Shown piece after piece: positions 54,879 through 64,000 of a DNA stretch of 64,000 bases. Where the stretch lies: NCBI GenBank assembly GCA_964404165.1, contig CAYOIZ010000009.1, positions 1 through 64,000 on the forward strand. The letters run 5' to 3'. Position 1 is the stretch's first letter. Each line of letters begins with the position of its first letter. Both the position numbers and the translations under genes were made by a program. This DNA is from DASYLJ01 sp964404165 (GTDB lineage Bacteria > Desulfobacterota > Binatia > DP-6). A model generated the notes under the pieces. It saw only the letters and a list, made by a program, of their open reading frames with translations, had not been told where the DNA came from and did no database searches.

Positions 54879-57800
54879 TCAGTGCACGCAGGCCAGAAGC
54901 GCGCGCAGCGACTCGACCCCCGCCGTACATGCGTCGGGCATGCCGCGACGAATGGTGCGACGCTGTGCGCGTTCCACGTCACGCCGCGCGCGCGCCAGGA
55001 GCTGGGCGCGACGCTTCGGCGCGGTCGCGGCACCGGCGCGGTCGAGGCGCGTGCGGGCGCGGTGCAGCGCCTGCTGCACGCCAGGCGGGATGCGGTCGCA
55101 GCCGATGGTGATGGGGTCCGCCAGCGCCTCGGTCACGTCGTCGAGGTCGACGGGCTCCGACACGCACCCGCCCTGGCAGCGGTCGACGGTGCAGGCGTCG
55201 CCGTCGTCGCACGCGAGGGGCGTGCCGGTCTGGCAGCTGCCGCTCGACGTGTCGCACGTCTCGACGCCGGTGCAGGCGTCGCCGTCGTCGCACGACGCGC
55301 CAGGCGCGCAACACCCGGTGGATTCGATCACCAGGCAGCCCTGTGCCGGATCGCAGCCGTCGACGGTGCAGCCGACATCGTCGCTGCAGACGAGCGGCGT
55401 GCCCGGTATGCACGTACCGGCGACGCAGGTCTCGGCGCCGGTGCAGACGTTGCGGTCGTTGCAGTCCTCGTCGGCGTCGCAGCAGTCGGGGATGCCGATA
55501 TGGACGCAGCCGCTGGCGCCGCAGTCGTCCGCGGTGCAGGCAACACCGTCGTCGCAGGAAACGGCGTTGCCGCCGCAGACACCGTCGGTGCAGGCGTCCC
55601 CGTTGGTGCAGACGTTGCCGTCGTCGCACGCGGTGCCGTCGTCGCGGGGCATCGATGCACAGCCCGACCCCGTGCACGCACCCACGCGGCACGCGGTGTC
55701 GAGGCCGCCGCAGTCGATCGGCGAGCCGTCGCAGACGCCCGCGTGGCAGACGTCGCCGACGGTGCAGGGCTCGCCGTCGCTGCACGAGACGCCGTCGTCC
55801 TCGCGCTGACACGTGGGCGAGCAGCAGTCGCCGGCGGCGACGTTGCCGTCGTCGCACTGCTCGCCGTACGTCGTCGCGCCGCTGCCGCAGGCGTCGTTGT
55901 CGACTTCGACGTGTGCCACCACCTGCTCGCTGCCGCCGGCGACGAACGTGACCTGGGCCGTCATCGTGTGCGGGCCGTCGGTGAGCGTGGTGGTGGAGAA
56001 GGGCAGCGCCTCGGAGACGCCCGTACCGGCCAGGTCGAACGGCGCCACCGCCTCCGTCCGCGTCACCACCCCGTCGACGCGGAACTCGACCGACGCCACG
56101 CCGGTCGGCGGGTCGGTGAAGACGTAGATGTCGCCCGACACCGCGCGGCCGTCGAGCAACACCGGCTCCGTGCGCGACGGCGACGTGCTGACGAGGAGGT
56201 CGGTCTGCGTCGACGCCACCCGCACGAACTGCCCGCGCCGCAGCACGCTGATGCCGCCGGGGCCGGTCACCCGCAGCCGCACGTCGTAGCGCCCGTTGGC
56301 GTCGTAGGTGTGGACGGGGTGCTGCTCGGTGCTCGTCGTCCCGTCGCCGAAGTCCCACGCCCAGGCGGTGGCGCCGGGAACGGTCGACGTGTCGGTGAAG
56401 TGCACCGTGAGCGGCGCCGGGCCCTGCTGCACGTCGGCGGTGAAGTCGGCGGCGCCGACGAAGCGCACGCGTAGGATATGGGCGCCGGGGTCGGTGGGGA
56501 GGGCGTAGCCGAGGTCGCGGTAGATGTCGGCGAAGTAGAGGCCGTCGGGACCCGCGGCCATGCCGCCCGCGGTGGCCTTGCCGATGCCGTCGTACACCAC
56601 GAACGAGGTCGGCATGCTGGCGACCAGGCCGTCGTCGTCCAGCGCGAGCGAGACGATGCGCTTGGTGCCCTCGATCGGTCCCGAGGCCCACGTCGGCCCC
56701 GAGAGCGTGACGAAGGCGCGGCCCATCTGCGACGCCGGGAAGCCGCTGCCGCCGAACGTCTCGGGCTGCACCCACGCCAGCGCCACGGGCGCCACCGGCG
56801 GGAACCAGTTGTAGAGCGCGCCGATCGTCATGCTCTCGTCGGCGCCGTTCCAGCCGTAGTCCATGCCCGGAAGCACGCGCGCGAAGCGATCGGTGTTGGG
56901 GCCGTTCTCCACTTCGTAGAGCTGCTGATCGGCGGCGCGCCACGCCCCCCCGAAGGGATTGCGGAAGCCCGACGCGAAGATGAAGTCGCGCGCGCTCTTG
57001 CCATCCGAGAGGTCGTAGAAGGGGTTGCCAGGAGCCGGCTCGCCGTCGGGCGTGATGCGCAGGATCTTCCCGCGCAGCGACGTGAGTTCCTGCGCCAGCC
57101 AGTAGAAGAAGCCCTCGCCCATGTGCACGTAGAGCATGCCGTCGGGGCCGAAGGTGAGCTGCGAGATCTGGTGCGACGGTCCCTGGGTCTCGTCCGGCAT
57201 GTCGAGCACGATTGTCGGCATGCCCGCCGTGCGCCCACCGTCGGCGGAGCTCATCCGGATGACGCGCGGGAAGAGCCCGGCGTTTGGATTCGACGGGTCC
57301 GGGCTCACCAGCAGGCTCGCCAGGACGTCACCGGTGGACGGCTCGACGGCGATGCCGGTGAGCCCGCGCTCGCCGGTGCCCGGGATGCTCGCCAGCGGAT
57401 CGAAGTTGAGCAGCCCCGTCGCGTAGTCGCGCACGCTGCCGTCGCGGCCCACCACCTTGATGCTGCCGTAGAGCTCGCTCACGTAGTACAGCGGCGCGTC
57501 GGCCTCGGGACCCGGCTCCGGCACGAAGGCGATGTGCACCGGGAGCTGGAAGCCGCTCGCCACCACCTCGACGACGTAGCCCGGTGGCGCCGTCCACGGC
57601 ACGGCGGCGCCCTGCGCCAGCGACGAGAAGTCGGGCGACGTCTCGGCGGCCTCGGCGTCGAAGGTGCTGCCGTTGATCGCCACCCAGAAGAAACGCTGCT
57701 CGCCGGAGCCGAGCACGACCGCGGGGAGGTAGATGGTGCGCGCCACGCCGTCGCCGCCGGTGAAGCCGAGACGCGACGTCGGCACCACGAGCGGTCCCTC

Positions 57801-58415
57801 CAGGAGGACGCGGAGCGCCGTATGGTGATCGAGCGGCGGCGGCGCCATCACGAGACCACCGACCAGCCCGAGCAGCAGCTCACCGGCGGGGGACTCGAGC
57901 CGCAACGCGCCGTTGCCGGGATCGATGGCGTCCCCGCCCGCATCGATCCACGTGGGTGCGGGCGCCGAGCGCACGTCGTCGAGCTCGAGCGGCGACACCA
58001 CCGTCGCCGGGGTGGTGCGGAAGGCCCGCTCGGCATACGGGCCCGGCGTGTCCGACAGATCGTGGTGCCGCACGCGCAGCAGGTGCTCGGTGTCCGCCGC
58101 CAGCTCGAGCAGGCCGGTGCGGCTACCCTCGAACGTCCCGTCGCCGAGATGTGCGTGCACGCGCAGGCTCGCGTCGGTGACGCAGGCGGTGGACCAGACG
58201 CGCTCCGACGGCGTCACCGTCCACAGCTCCCAGTCGGTGCAGCGGTGCGCGTCGCCGGCGTCGGGATCGGCGAAGAGCGCCGTTGCCATGTGGACGTCGG
58301 CGAAGTGCACGACCTGTCCTGCCACCACCGGCTCGATGATCACCGGGGGCAGCGGCGGCGTGGCCCGCGCGACGGCCGTCGTCAGGAGCACGAGGAGGGA
58401 AAGCAGGCGGCGCAC
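54879..58415 (-). CDS. exported PQQ-type sugar (sorbosone) dehydrogenase-like protein with PKD and cysteine-rich domains
   Basis: 1,178 aa. GTG start, signal peptide (MRRLLSLLVLLTTAVARA). Residues about 30-270 form beta-rich N-terminal domains. From about 275 to 650 is a six-bladed GSDH-like propeller: PPGYVVEVVASGFQLPVHIA, LYYVSELYGSIKVV, GERGLTGIAV, GPSHQISQLTFGPDGMLYVH, FASGFRNPFGG, PGMDYGWNG and GPDGLYFADIYR. A PKD domain follows (about 655-735; WAWDFGDGTTSTEQHPVHTY), then an Ig-like domain and a long series of CDDG..C..G..C cysteine repeats (about 830-1090). The final 75 residues are the Arg/Ala-rich helical tail also found in the beta-helix protein. Likely extracellular oxidoreductase; cofactor binding is inferred from family. 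Confidence 0.82.
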   Translation of the reverse strand: MRRLLSLLVLLTTAVARATPPLPPVIIEPVVAGQVVHFADVHMATALFADPDAGDAHRCTDWELWTVTPSERVWSTACVTDASLRVHAHLGDGTFEGSRTGLLELAADTEHLLRVRHHDLSDTPGPYAERAFRTTPATVVSPLELDDVRSAPAPTWIDAGGDAIDPGNGALRLESPAGELLLGLVGGLVMAPPPLDHHTALRVLLEGPLVVPTSRLGFTGGDGVARTIYLPAVVLGSGEQRFFWVAINGSTFDAEAAETSPDFSSLAQGAAVPWTAPPGYVVEVVASGFQLPVHIAFVPEPGPEADAPLYYVSELYGSIKVVGRDGSVRDYATGLLNFDPLASIPGTGERGLTGIAVEPSTGDVLASLLVSPDPSNPNAGLFPRVIRMSSADGGRTAGMPTIVLDMPDETQGPSHQISQLTFGPDGMLYVHMGEGFFYWLAQELTSLRGKILRITPDGEPAPGNPFYDLSDGKSARDFIFASGFRNPFGGAWRAADQQLYEVENGPNTDRFARVLPGMDYGWNGADESMTIGALYNWFPPVAPVALAWVQPETFGGSGFPASQMGRAFVTLSGPTWASGPIEGTKRIVSLALDDDGLVASMPTSFVVYDGIGKATAGGMAAGPDGLYFADIYRDLGYALPTDPGAHILRVRFVGAADFTADVQQGPAPLTVHFTDTSTVPGATAWAWDFGDGTTSTEQHPVHTYDANGRYDVRLRVTGPGGISVLRRGQFVRVASTQTDLLVSTSPSRTEPVLLDGRAVSGDIYVFTDPPTGVASVEFRVDGVVTRTEAVAPFDLAGTGVSEALPFSTTTLTDGPHTMTAQVTFVAGGSEQVVAHVEVDNDACGSGATTYGEQCDDGNVAAGDCCSPTCQREDDGVSCSDGEPCTVGDVCHAGVCDGSPIDCGGLDTACRVGACTGSGCASMPRDDGTACDDGNVCTNGDACTDGVCGGNAVSCDDGVACTADDCGASGCVHIGIPDCCDADEDCNDRNVCTGAETCVAGTCIPGTPLVCSDDVGCTVDGCDPAQGCLVIESTGCCAPGASCDDGDACTGVETCDTSSGSCQTGTPLACDDGDACTVDRCQGGCVSEPVDLDDVTEALADPITIGCDRIPPGVQQALHRARTRLDRAGAATAPKRRAQLLARARRDVERAQRRTIRRGMPDACTAGVESLRALLACVH

Positions 58416-58477
58416 GGCCCGCTAACTCGCATGGAAATAACTCTCGCGGCCAGCGTTTTTCGTGCTAGTTCGGCGAC

Positions 58478-59269
58478 GTGGACCTGCATCTCCACACAGA
58501 TACTGACGGAACTGCCAGCCCAAAGGTCGTACTCGCGCACGGCTTCGGCGGCAGCGCGCGCAATTTCGGCCCGCAGGCGCGGGCGTTCCGCGATTCGCAT
58601 CGCGTCGTCCGCTACGACGCCCGCGGCCACGCCCGCAGCGACGCCCCCGACGATCCGCGCGCCTACACGCCCGCCACCTTCGTCGACGACCTGGCGCGGG
58701 TCGTCGACGGAGACGAGGACGCCGTCGTCGGCGGTCTCTCGATGGGCGCGGCCACGGCGCTCCGCTTCGCGCTCGACCATCCCGTCCGCGGGCTGGTACT
58801 GGCGGCGTTCCCGGCCCGCACGCCGACCAGCTACACCACCATCGCGCACCGCTTCGCCGACGCCATCGAGCGCGACGGCCTCGAGGCGGCGGGCGAGCGC
58901 TTCGTCTGGGGACCGGAGTCGGGGCTCGACGAGGCCGCCGCCCGGTTCGTCCGGCAGGGCTTCCTGGAGCATCCGCCGCACGGCCTGGTGCACACCCTGC
59001 GTGGCGTCATCGCGCAGCAGCCGGCGGTGGCCGACCTGGTGCCGCAGCTCGTGCGGCTGGAGGTGCCGGTGCTCGTCGTCGTCGGCGACCACGACGCGGG
59101 CTCGCTGGTCCCGAGCCGCGAGCTGGCCGAGGTGCTGCCGAACGCGACCCTGGTCGTCGTCCCGGAGGCGGGACACGTCGTAAATCTCGCCCAACCCTCT
59201 CGATTCAACGAGGCGCTGCGTGCATTTCTTGAGGGCCGCGCACAGGGAACGCGAGGGCCCCCTGGCTGA
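58478..59269 (+). CDS. alpha/beta-fold hydrolase
   Basis: 263 aa, GTG start. The classical alpha/beta-hydrolase elements are in order: HGFGGSARNF (oxyanion HG motif), YDARGHARSD, nucleophile elbow GGLSMG (Ser about 89), acid residue in VVGDHDAGS and the catalytic His in EAGHVVNLAQP. No signal peptide. The length and spacing fit haloperoxidase/esterase-like cytoplasmic enzymes; the substrate cannot be deduced. It diverges from the sugar-dehydrogenase-like gene across 62 bp. Confidence 0.85.
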   Translation: MDLHLHTDTDGTASPKVVLAHGFGGSARNFGPQARAFRDSHRVVRYDARGHARSDAPDDPRAYTPATFVDDLARVVDGDEDAVVGGLSMGAATALRFALDHPVRGLVLAAFPARTPTSYTTIAHRFADAIERDGLEAAGERFVWGPESGLDEAAARFVRQGFLEHPPHGLVHTLRGVIAQQPAVADLVPQLVRLEVPVLVVVGDHDAGSLVPSRELAEVLPNATLVVVPEAGHVVNLAQPSRFNEALRAFLEGRAQGTRGPPG

Positions 59270-59395
59270 CGCACTGGGAACCGGAGTGCCGCTCTCGCTG
59301 AGGCCCACCAACGCAACGACGGGCGACAATCGGTGCCGAGTGCGAAGGCACAATCATTGCAACCGAATACAACTACTGTGCTGGCGAGCGAGGAA

Positions 59396-59869
59396 ATGGA
59401 AACCATCGAAACCCCACAGGGCAAACCCGATTGGGCCGCCTGGATCTACGAAGCCGGGCGACAGGTACGACGCGCGCGAGAGTTCCTCGGACTCTCGCAG
59501 GAGCAGCTGGCGCGACTCTCCGGTGTGAGCCAGGGCGCGGTCAGCCGGGTGGAGGCAGGAAAGGGATTGGCGACGCCGATCCTCACCTTCCTGAAGGTCC
59601 ATCTGGTGATCGTCCGCGCGCTGAAACAGCTCGACCCCGAGCTGCTCACCGACGACGTGCGCTGCATGCTCGACGTGGCGACGCAGCTGTCGCCGCCCGT
59701 CGGCGGCGTGGGCTACCAGCTCTTCCCGATCCTGCGCGATCCCGCGCTCGATCGATTGATCCACGTCTACCAGACGCTGTCCGAACGCGAGCGCCAGGGG
59801 TTCCTCTCCGTGCTCGATGCCACGGCGACGTCGCTCGCGAGCGATCCGCACCGCCTGCAGCCCGACTAG
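59396..59869 (+). CDS. XRE-family helix-turn-helix regulator
   Basis: 157 aa from ATG 59396 (METIETPQGKPDW); a GTG 63 bp upstream gives a longer variant. Residues about 22-75 are a Cro/C1-type HTH: VRRAREFLGLSQEQLARLSG, then VSQGAVSRVEAGKGLATPIL. The remaining 80 residues are helical with no known ligand domain. The last 4 bp overlap the end of the convergent ACP-NIT gene. Target unknown. Confidence 0.85.
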   Translation: METIETPQGKPDWAAWIYEAGRQVRRAREFLGLSQEQLARLSGVSQGAVSRVEAGKGLATPILTFLKVHLVIVRALKQLDPELLTDDVRCMLDVATQLSPPVGGVGYQLFPILRDPALDRLIHVYQTLSERERQGFLSVLDATATSLASDPHRLQPD

Positions 59870-61161
59870 ACGCCCACCGCCGACGCGCGACGCATGAGCG
59901 CCGCCAGCTGCACCTGTTCGACTTCGCGCAGGCGGTCGAGCTTCGTCGCCGTGGCGCGGAACCAGGCGTCGGCGTCGATCTCCACGGTGCCGAGGCTCTC
60001 GAGCATCTGGTGCTCGAGCCGCTCGCACTCGCGGAACGACGGATCGGCCGCCTTGCGGCGGTAGGCCGACACCACCTCCGGCCCTGCCGTCGCGGTGAAC
60101 AGCGCCATGAACGCGCGCTGCGCCGAGACGAGCGACGCCAGCGCCACGTCCTGTCCGGGCGCCATGCCGCCCGAGCCGACGGCGCTGCCGAGGGCACTGC
60201 TCTCTCGCGCGTTGAGCAGCGCCAGATAGCTCTCGGCCATGCGGCCGTACTCGGCGTCGGGCGTCACCGACGCGATGCCGGCGGCCACGGCCATGAGGTC
60301 GGCGTCGAGCAGGGCGTAGCCGTGGATGATGGCGCCGCGCTCCTCGACCGGCTCGCGCACCAGGCGGCGGATGTCGTCGAGCTGCCCGAGGGCGCCGAGC
60401 GCCCGCGCCGCCTGCTCGCACACCGGGTCGGGAAGCAGCGTCTGGTGCGACAGGAAGTGCTCGGCATAGGCCGCCAGGGCGGCGTCCGTCGCCCGGTACT
60501 TGGAGTCGAGCGCCACGACGACGTTGCGGTGACGGACGCTGAGATGCAGGCAGGTGAGGCCACGCTCGAGCTGGATCTCGTGCAGCAGCGTGCCGATGCG
60601 GGTGGCGAACTCCACCAGCGTGCGCAGCCGCAGCGCCGGCGGCGCCAGGCCCACGCCGCGCGACAGCTCCACCGTCGCGCCGCGACGCCGCACGCGCGCG
60701 AAGGCGTGCTCGATGAGCGCCAGCATCTCCTCGGAGGCGCCGGGTGGGATCACCACCTCGACGTAGGCATGGGCGCCGGCTCCCTCGATGTCGTCGGCGA
60801 TGGTCTGCACCATGTACGGCGACAGCTCGACGGCGCGCTCCAGCACCGCGCCGCGGTGCGGGTGGTGGATGCGCATCCAGAGCGTCGCCTCGGGTTCGGC
60901 GCTGGGCCACGGGTGGCGCTCGGCGAGCCCGGCGCGGACCTCGCGGATGACGTCGTCGCACGTGCGCAGTGCCTCCACCTGCTGCTCCGGAATGCTCACG
61001 TCGAAGGCATCCTCGAGGGCGCACACCAGATCGATGCGACCGAGCGAATCGACGCCGAGGTCATCCGTGAGCGATTGCTCGGGCGCGAGCCCGAGCGGGT
61101 CGAGGCGCAGGTGCGCTGCCATCACTCCGAGCACTCGCGGCCTGAGCGCATCGTCGCGCAT
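59866..61161 (-). CDS. acyl-carrier-protein domain fused to NIT-like sensor domain
   Basis: 431 aa. ATG at 61161 is chosen because GGAGGAG lies just upstream; the longer frame would translate the ribosome-binding site from a TTG. Residues about 5-75 are an acyl carrier protein with the phosphopantetheine site DDLGVDSLGRID (Ser39). Residues about 90-170 form an unassigned alpha/beta domain. Residues about 180-415 resemble the NIT (nitrate/nitrite-sensing) domain: IGTLLHEIQLERGLTCLHLS (family I..L..ELQKERG), YRATDAALAAYAEHFL, AYGRM-like repeats, LNARESSALG and ASLVSAQRAFMALF. NIT is normally a transmembrane receptor input; here no membrane segment is seen. Downstream of a methyltransferase and a hybrid kinase gene on the same strand, so possibly part of a signalling or secondary-metabolite unit. 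Confidence 0.72.
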   Translation of the reverse strand: MRDDALRPRVLGVMAAHLRLDPLGLAPEQSLTDDLGVDSLGRIDLVCALEDAFDVSIPEQQVEALRTCDDVIREVRAGLAERHPWPSAEPEATLWMRIHHPHRGAVLERAVELSPYMVQTIADDIEGAGAHAYVEVVIPPGASEEMLALIEHAFARVRRRGATVELSRGVGLAPPALRLRTLVEFATRIGTLLHEIQLERGLTCLHLSVRHRNVVVALDSKYRATDAALAAYAEHFLSHQTLLPDPVCEQAARALGALGQLDDIRRLVREPVEERGAIIHGYALLDADLMAVAAGIASVTPDAEYGRMAESYLALLNARESSALGSAVGSGGMAPGQDVALASLVSAQRAFMALFTATAGPEVVSAYRRKAADPSFRECERLEHQMLESLGTVEIDADAWFRATATKLDRLREVEQVQLAALMRRASAVGV

Positions 61162-61245
61162 GAAGCTCCTCCCCAATCTCCCCCCGAGCTGCAGTGACTA
61201 GCACCGGAGTACCGAGCGGGGAACCCCACCCTTTGGTCGTAGACG

Positions 61246-62244
61246 TCAGCGCTCGGCGATCACGAGCCGCGCAGGCGCCGGCGGCATCTCGTGCAGCGTC
61301 GCGTTCGCGAAACCGGCGGCGCGCAGCGTGCGCTCGTACTCGGCGAACGTCCACGCGTCGCCGTGCGCGGTGGTGGCGAGCATGGTGAGCCCGAAGCGCG
61401 CGGCGTCGATCGGCGTGACGCGATCCTCGTTCGGAATGAACTCCACCAGCACGACGCGCCCGCCGGGGGCGAGCGAGGCGTGCACGCGGCGCAGCAGCGT
61501 CTCGCACGTCGCCAGATCGAAGTGGTGCAGGAAGTTCGGCAGCAGCACGACGGCGTGGCCGGCGCCGAGGTCGGCGTCGAACGCGCTGCCGGGGAGCGCC
61601 GTGAAGCGATCGGCGACGCCGGCGGCCTCGGCGTTCTCCTGCGCGACGACGAGCACGTTGGCCCAGTCGAGGGCGACGACGCGCGCGTCGGGGTTGTTGC
61701 GCGCGACGGTGATGCCGAAGAGGCCGTGACCGGCGGCGATGTCGAGCACGGTGCCGTGCACGGGGCCGATGATGTTCGTCATCAGCTCGGCCATGAAGCG
61801 TGCGCCCGGCGCCATCGCGCGCGCGAACTCCACCCACACCGGATGCTCGGGCGCGGTCGTGCCGTCGCCGTCGAGCGCGGTCCCGCCGCGGCGGACGGCG
61901 TCGGTGAGCCGCGCGAACGACTCGACGATGGTGGGGCTCGTGAAGAACGTGATCATCGACGCCAGGCATGCGGGCGAGCTGCGATCGAGGAAGATGGCGG
62001 CGTCGGTGGTGAGACCGTACGCCTCGCCGTCCCTGGTGAGCATGCCGTCGGCGACCAGCGTGTTGCAGAGCCGCGCGATGCCCACCGGCGACGCCTTGCA
62101 GCGCGCGGCGAGAGCGTCGACGGTGCGATCGCCGGCGCCGATGGCGGTGAACACGTCGAGCTCGATGGCGGCCTTCAGCGTGGCGGTGCGCTGGTAGGCG
62201 GTGAGGGCGCCGAAGATGTGGTCGGGCTTGGGCATGGTGTCCAT
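61246..62244 (-). CDS. SAM-dependent O-methyltransferase (acetylserotonin-MT-like)
   Basis: 332 aa. N-terminal dimerisation/winged-helix domain (about 10-90: AYQRTATLKAAIELDVFTAI, VDALAARCKASPVGIARLCN, TLVADGMLTRDG). C-terminal Rossmann domain with SAM motif I VLDIAAGHGLFGI (about 168-180), VVALDW (motif II), VVLLPNFLHHF (catalytic-base region) and the LAPGGRVVLVEF motif. This is the architecture of plant-type and polyketide-tailoring O-methyltransferases. It lies 10 bp after the histidine-kinase gene and 84 bp before the ACP-NIT gene, on the same strand, probably one operon. Substrate unknown. Confidence 0.88.
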   Translation of the reverse strand: MDTMPKPDHIFGALTAYQRTATLKAAIELDVFTAIGAGDRTVDALAARCKASPVGIARLCNTLVADGMLTRDGEAYGLTTDAAIFLDRSSPACLASMITFFTSPTIVESFARLTDAVRRGGTALDGDGTTAPEHPVWVEFARAMAPGARFMAELMTNIIGPVHGTVLDIAAGHGLFGITVARNNPDARVVALDWANVLVVAQENAEAAGVADRFTALPGSAFDADLGAGHAVVLLPNFLHHFDLATCETLLRRVHASLAPGGRVVLVEFIPNEDRVTPIDAARFGLTMLATTAHGDAWTFAEYERTLRAAGFANATLHEMPPAPARLVIAER

Positions 62245-62254
62245 GCCCGCCGTT

Positions 62255-64000
<1,746 letters not shown>

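Noticed and set aside
54882..59183. Long plus-strand frames (530 and 901 codons) opposite the sugar-dehydrogenase-like gene
   Set aside because: Arg/Ala-rich antisense shadows without start signals or motifs; the minus strand encodes a clear multi-domain exported protein.

Overview
The window is high-GC DNA from what looks like an uncultured delta-proteobacterial-type lineage (Binatota/Myxococcota-like; inference). The clues are secreted proteins with CGDG...GE.CD cysteine repeats, Thr/Ser-rich linkers, Big_5/SbsA-like Ig repeats and Arg/Ala-rich helical C-terminal tails. No rRNA is present and no database search was possible, so the taxonomy is provisional.

Layout. (1) 1-2273: left flank with two divergent HNH-endonuclease genes. 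(2) 2274-45706: a 43.4-kb genomic island in a tRNA-Thr(CGT) gene. It is bounded by a perfect 47-bp direct repeat (2274-2320 and 45660-45706); the right copy lies inside an intact tRNA gene, and a P4-type tyrosine integrase sits just inside the left copy. (3) 45665-64000: right flank, visibly richer in G/C at third codon positions, with ordinary chromosomal genes: a LysR regulator divergent from an RND efflux operon, two large secreted proteins, a hydrolase, an XRE regulator, an ACP-NIT fusion, a methyltransferase and a hybrid histidine kinase running off the edge.

Island contents, left to right: integrase; an intact UPF0175 antitoxin with a frameshifted PIN-toxin relic; three large exported proteins (vanadium-haloperoxidase-like, a 2,724-codon Ig-repeat giant broken by a 100-N assembly gap, and an M12B protease/PLA2-like chimera); a nested recombination module (AlpA-like regulator, small ORFs, a large serine recombinase split into two overlapping genes); an exported FGE-like protein; a membrane-anchored patatin; a cassette of dynamin-like GTPase, SNF2-type helicase, small exported protein and membrane/coiled-coil protein; and a tight five-gene operon of type III-like Res, small nuclease, Mod, Mrr-like nuclease and RelE-fold/UvrD helicase.

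The right half of the island (24-45 kb) reads as a defence island. The Res-Mod operon is a recognisable restriction-modification system with extra nucleases and a helicase. The dynamin/SNF2/membrane cassette does not match any defence system I can name and is the best candidate here for an undescribed one. The split serine recombinase and the ACP-NIT fusion are the other unusual architectures.
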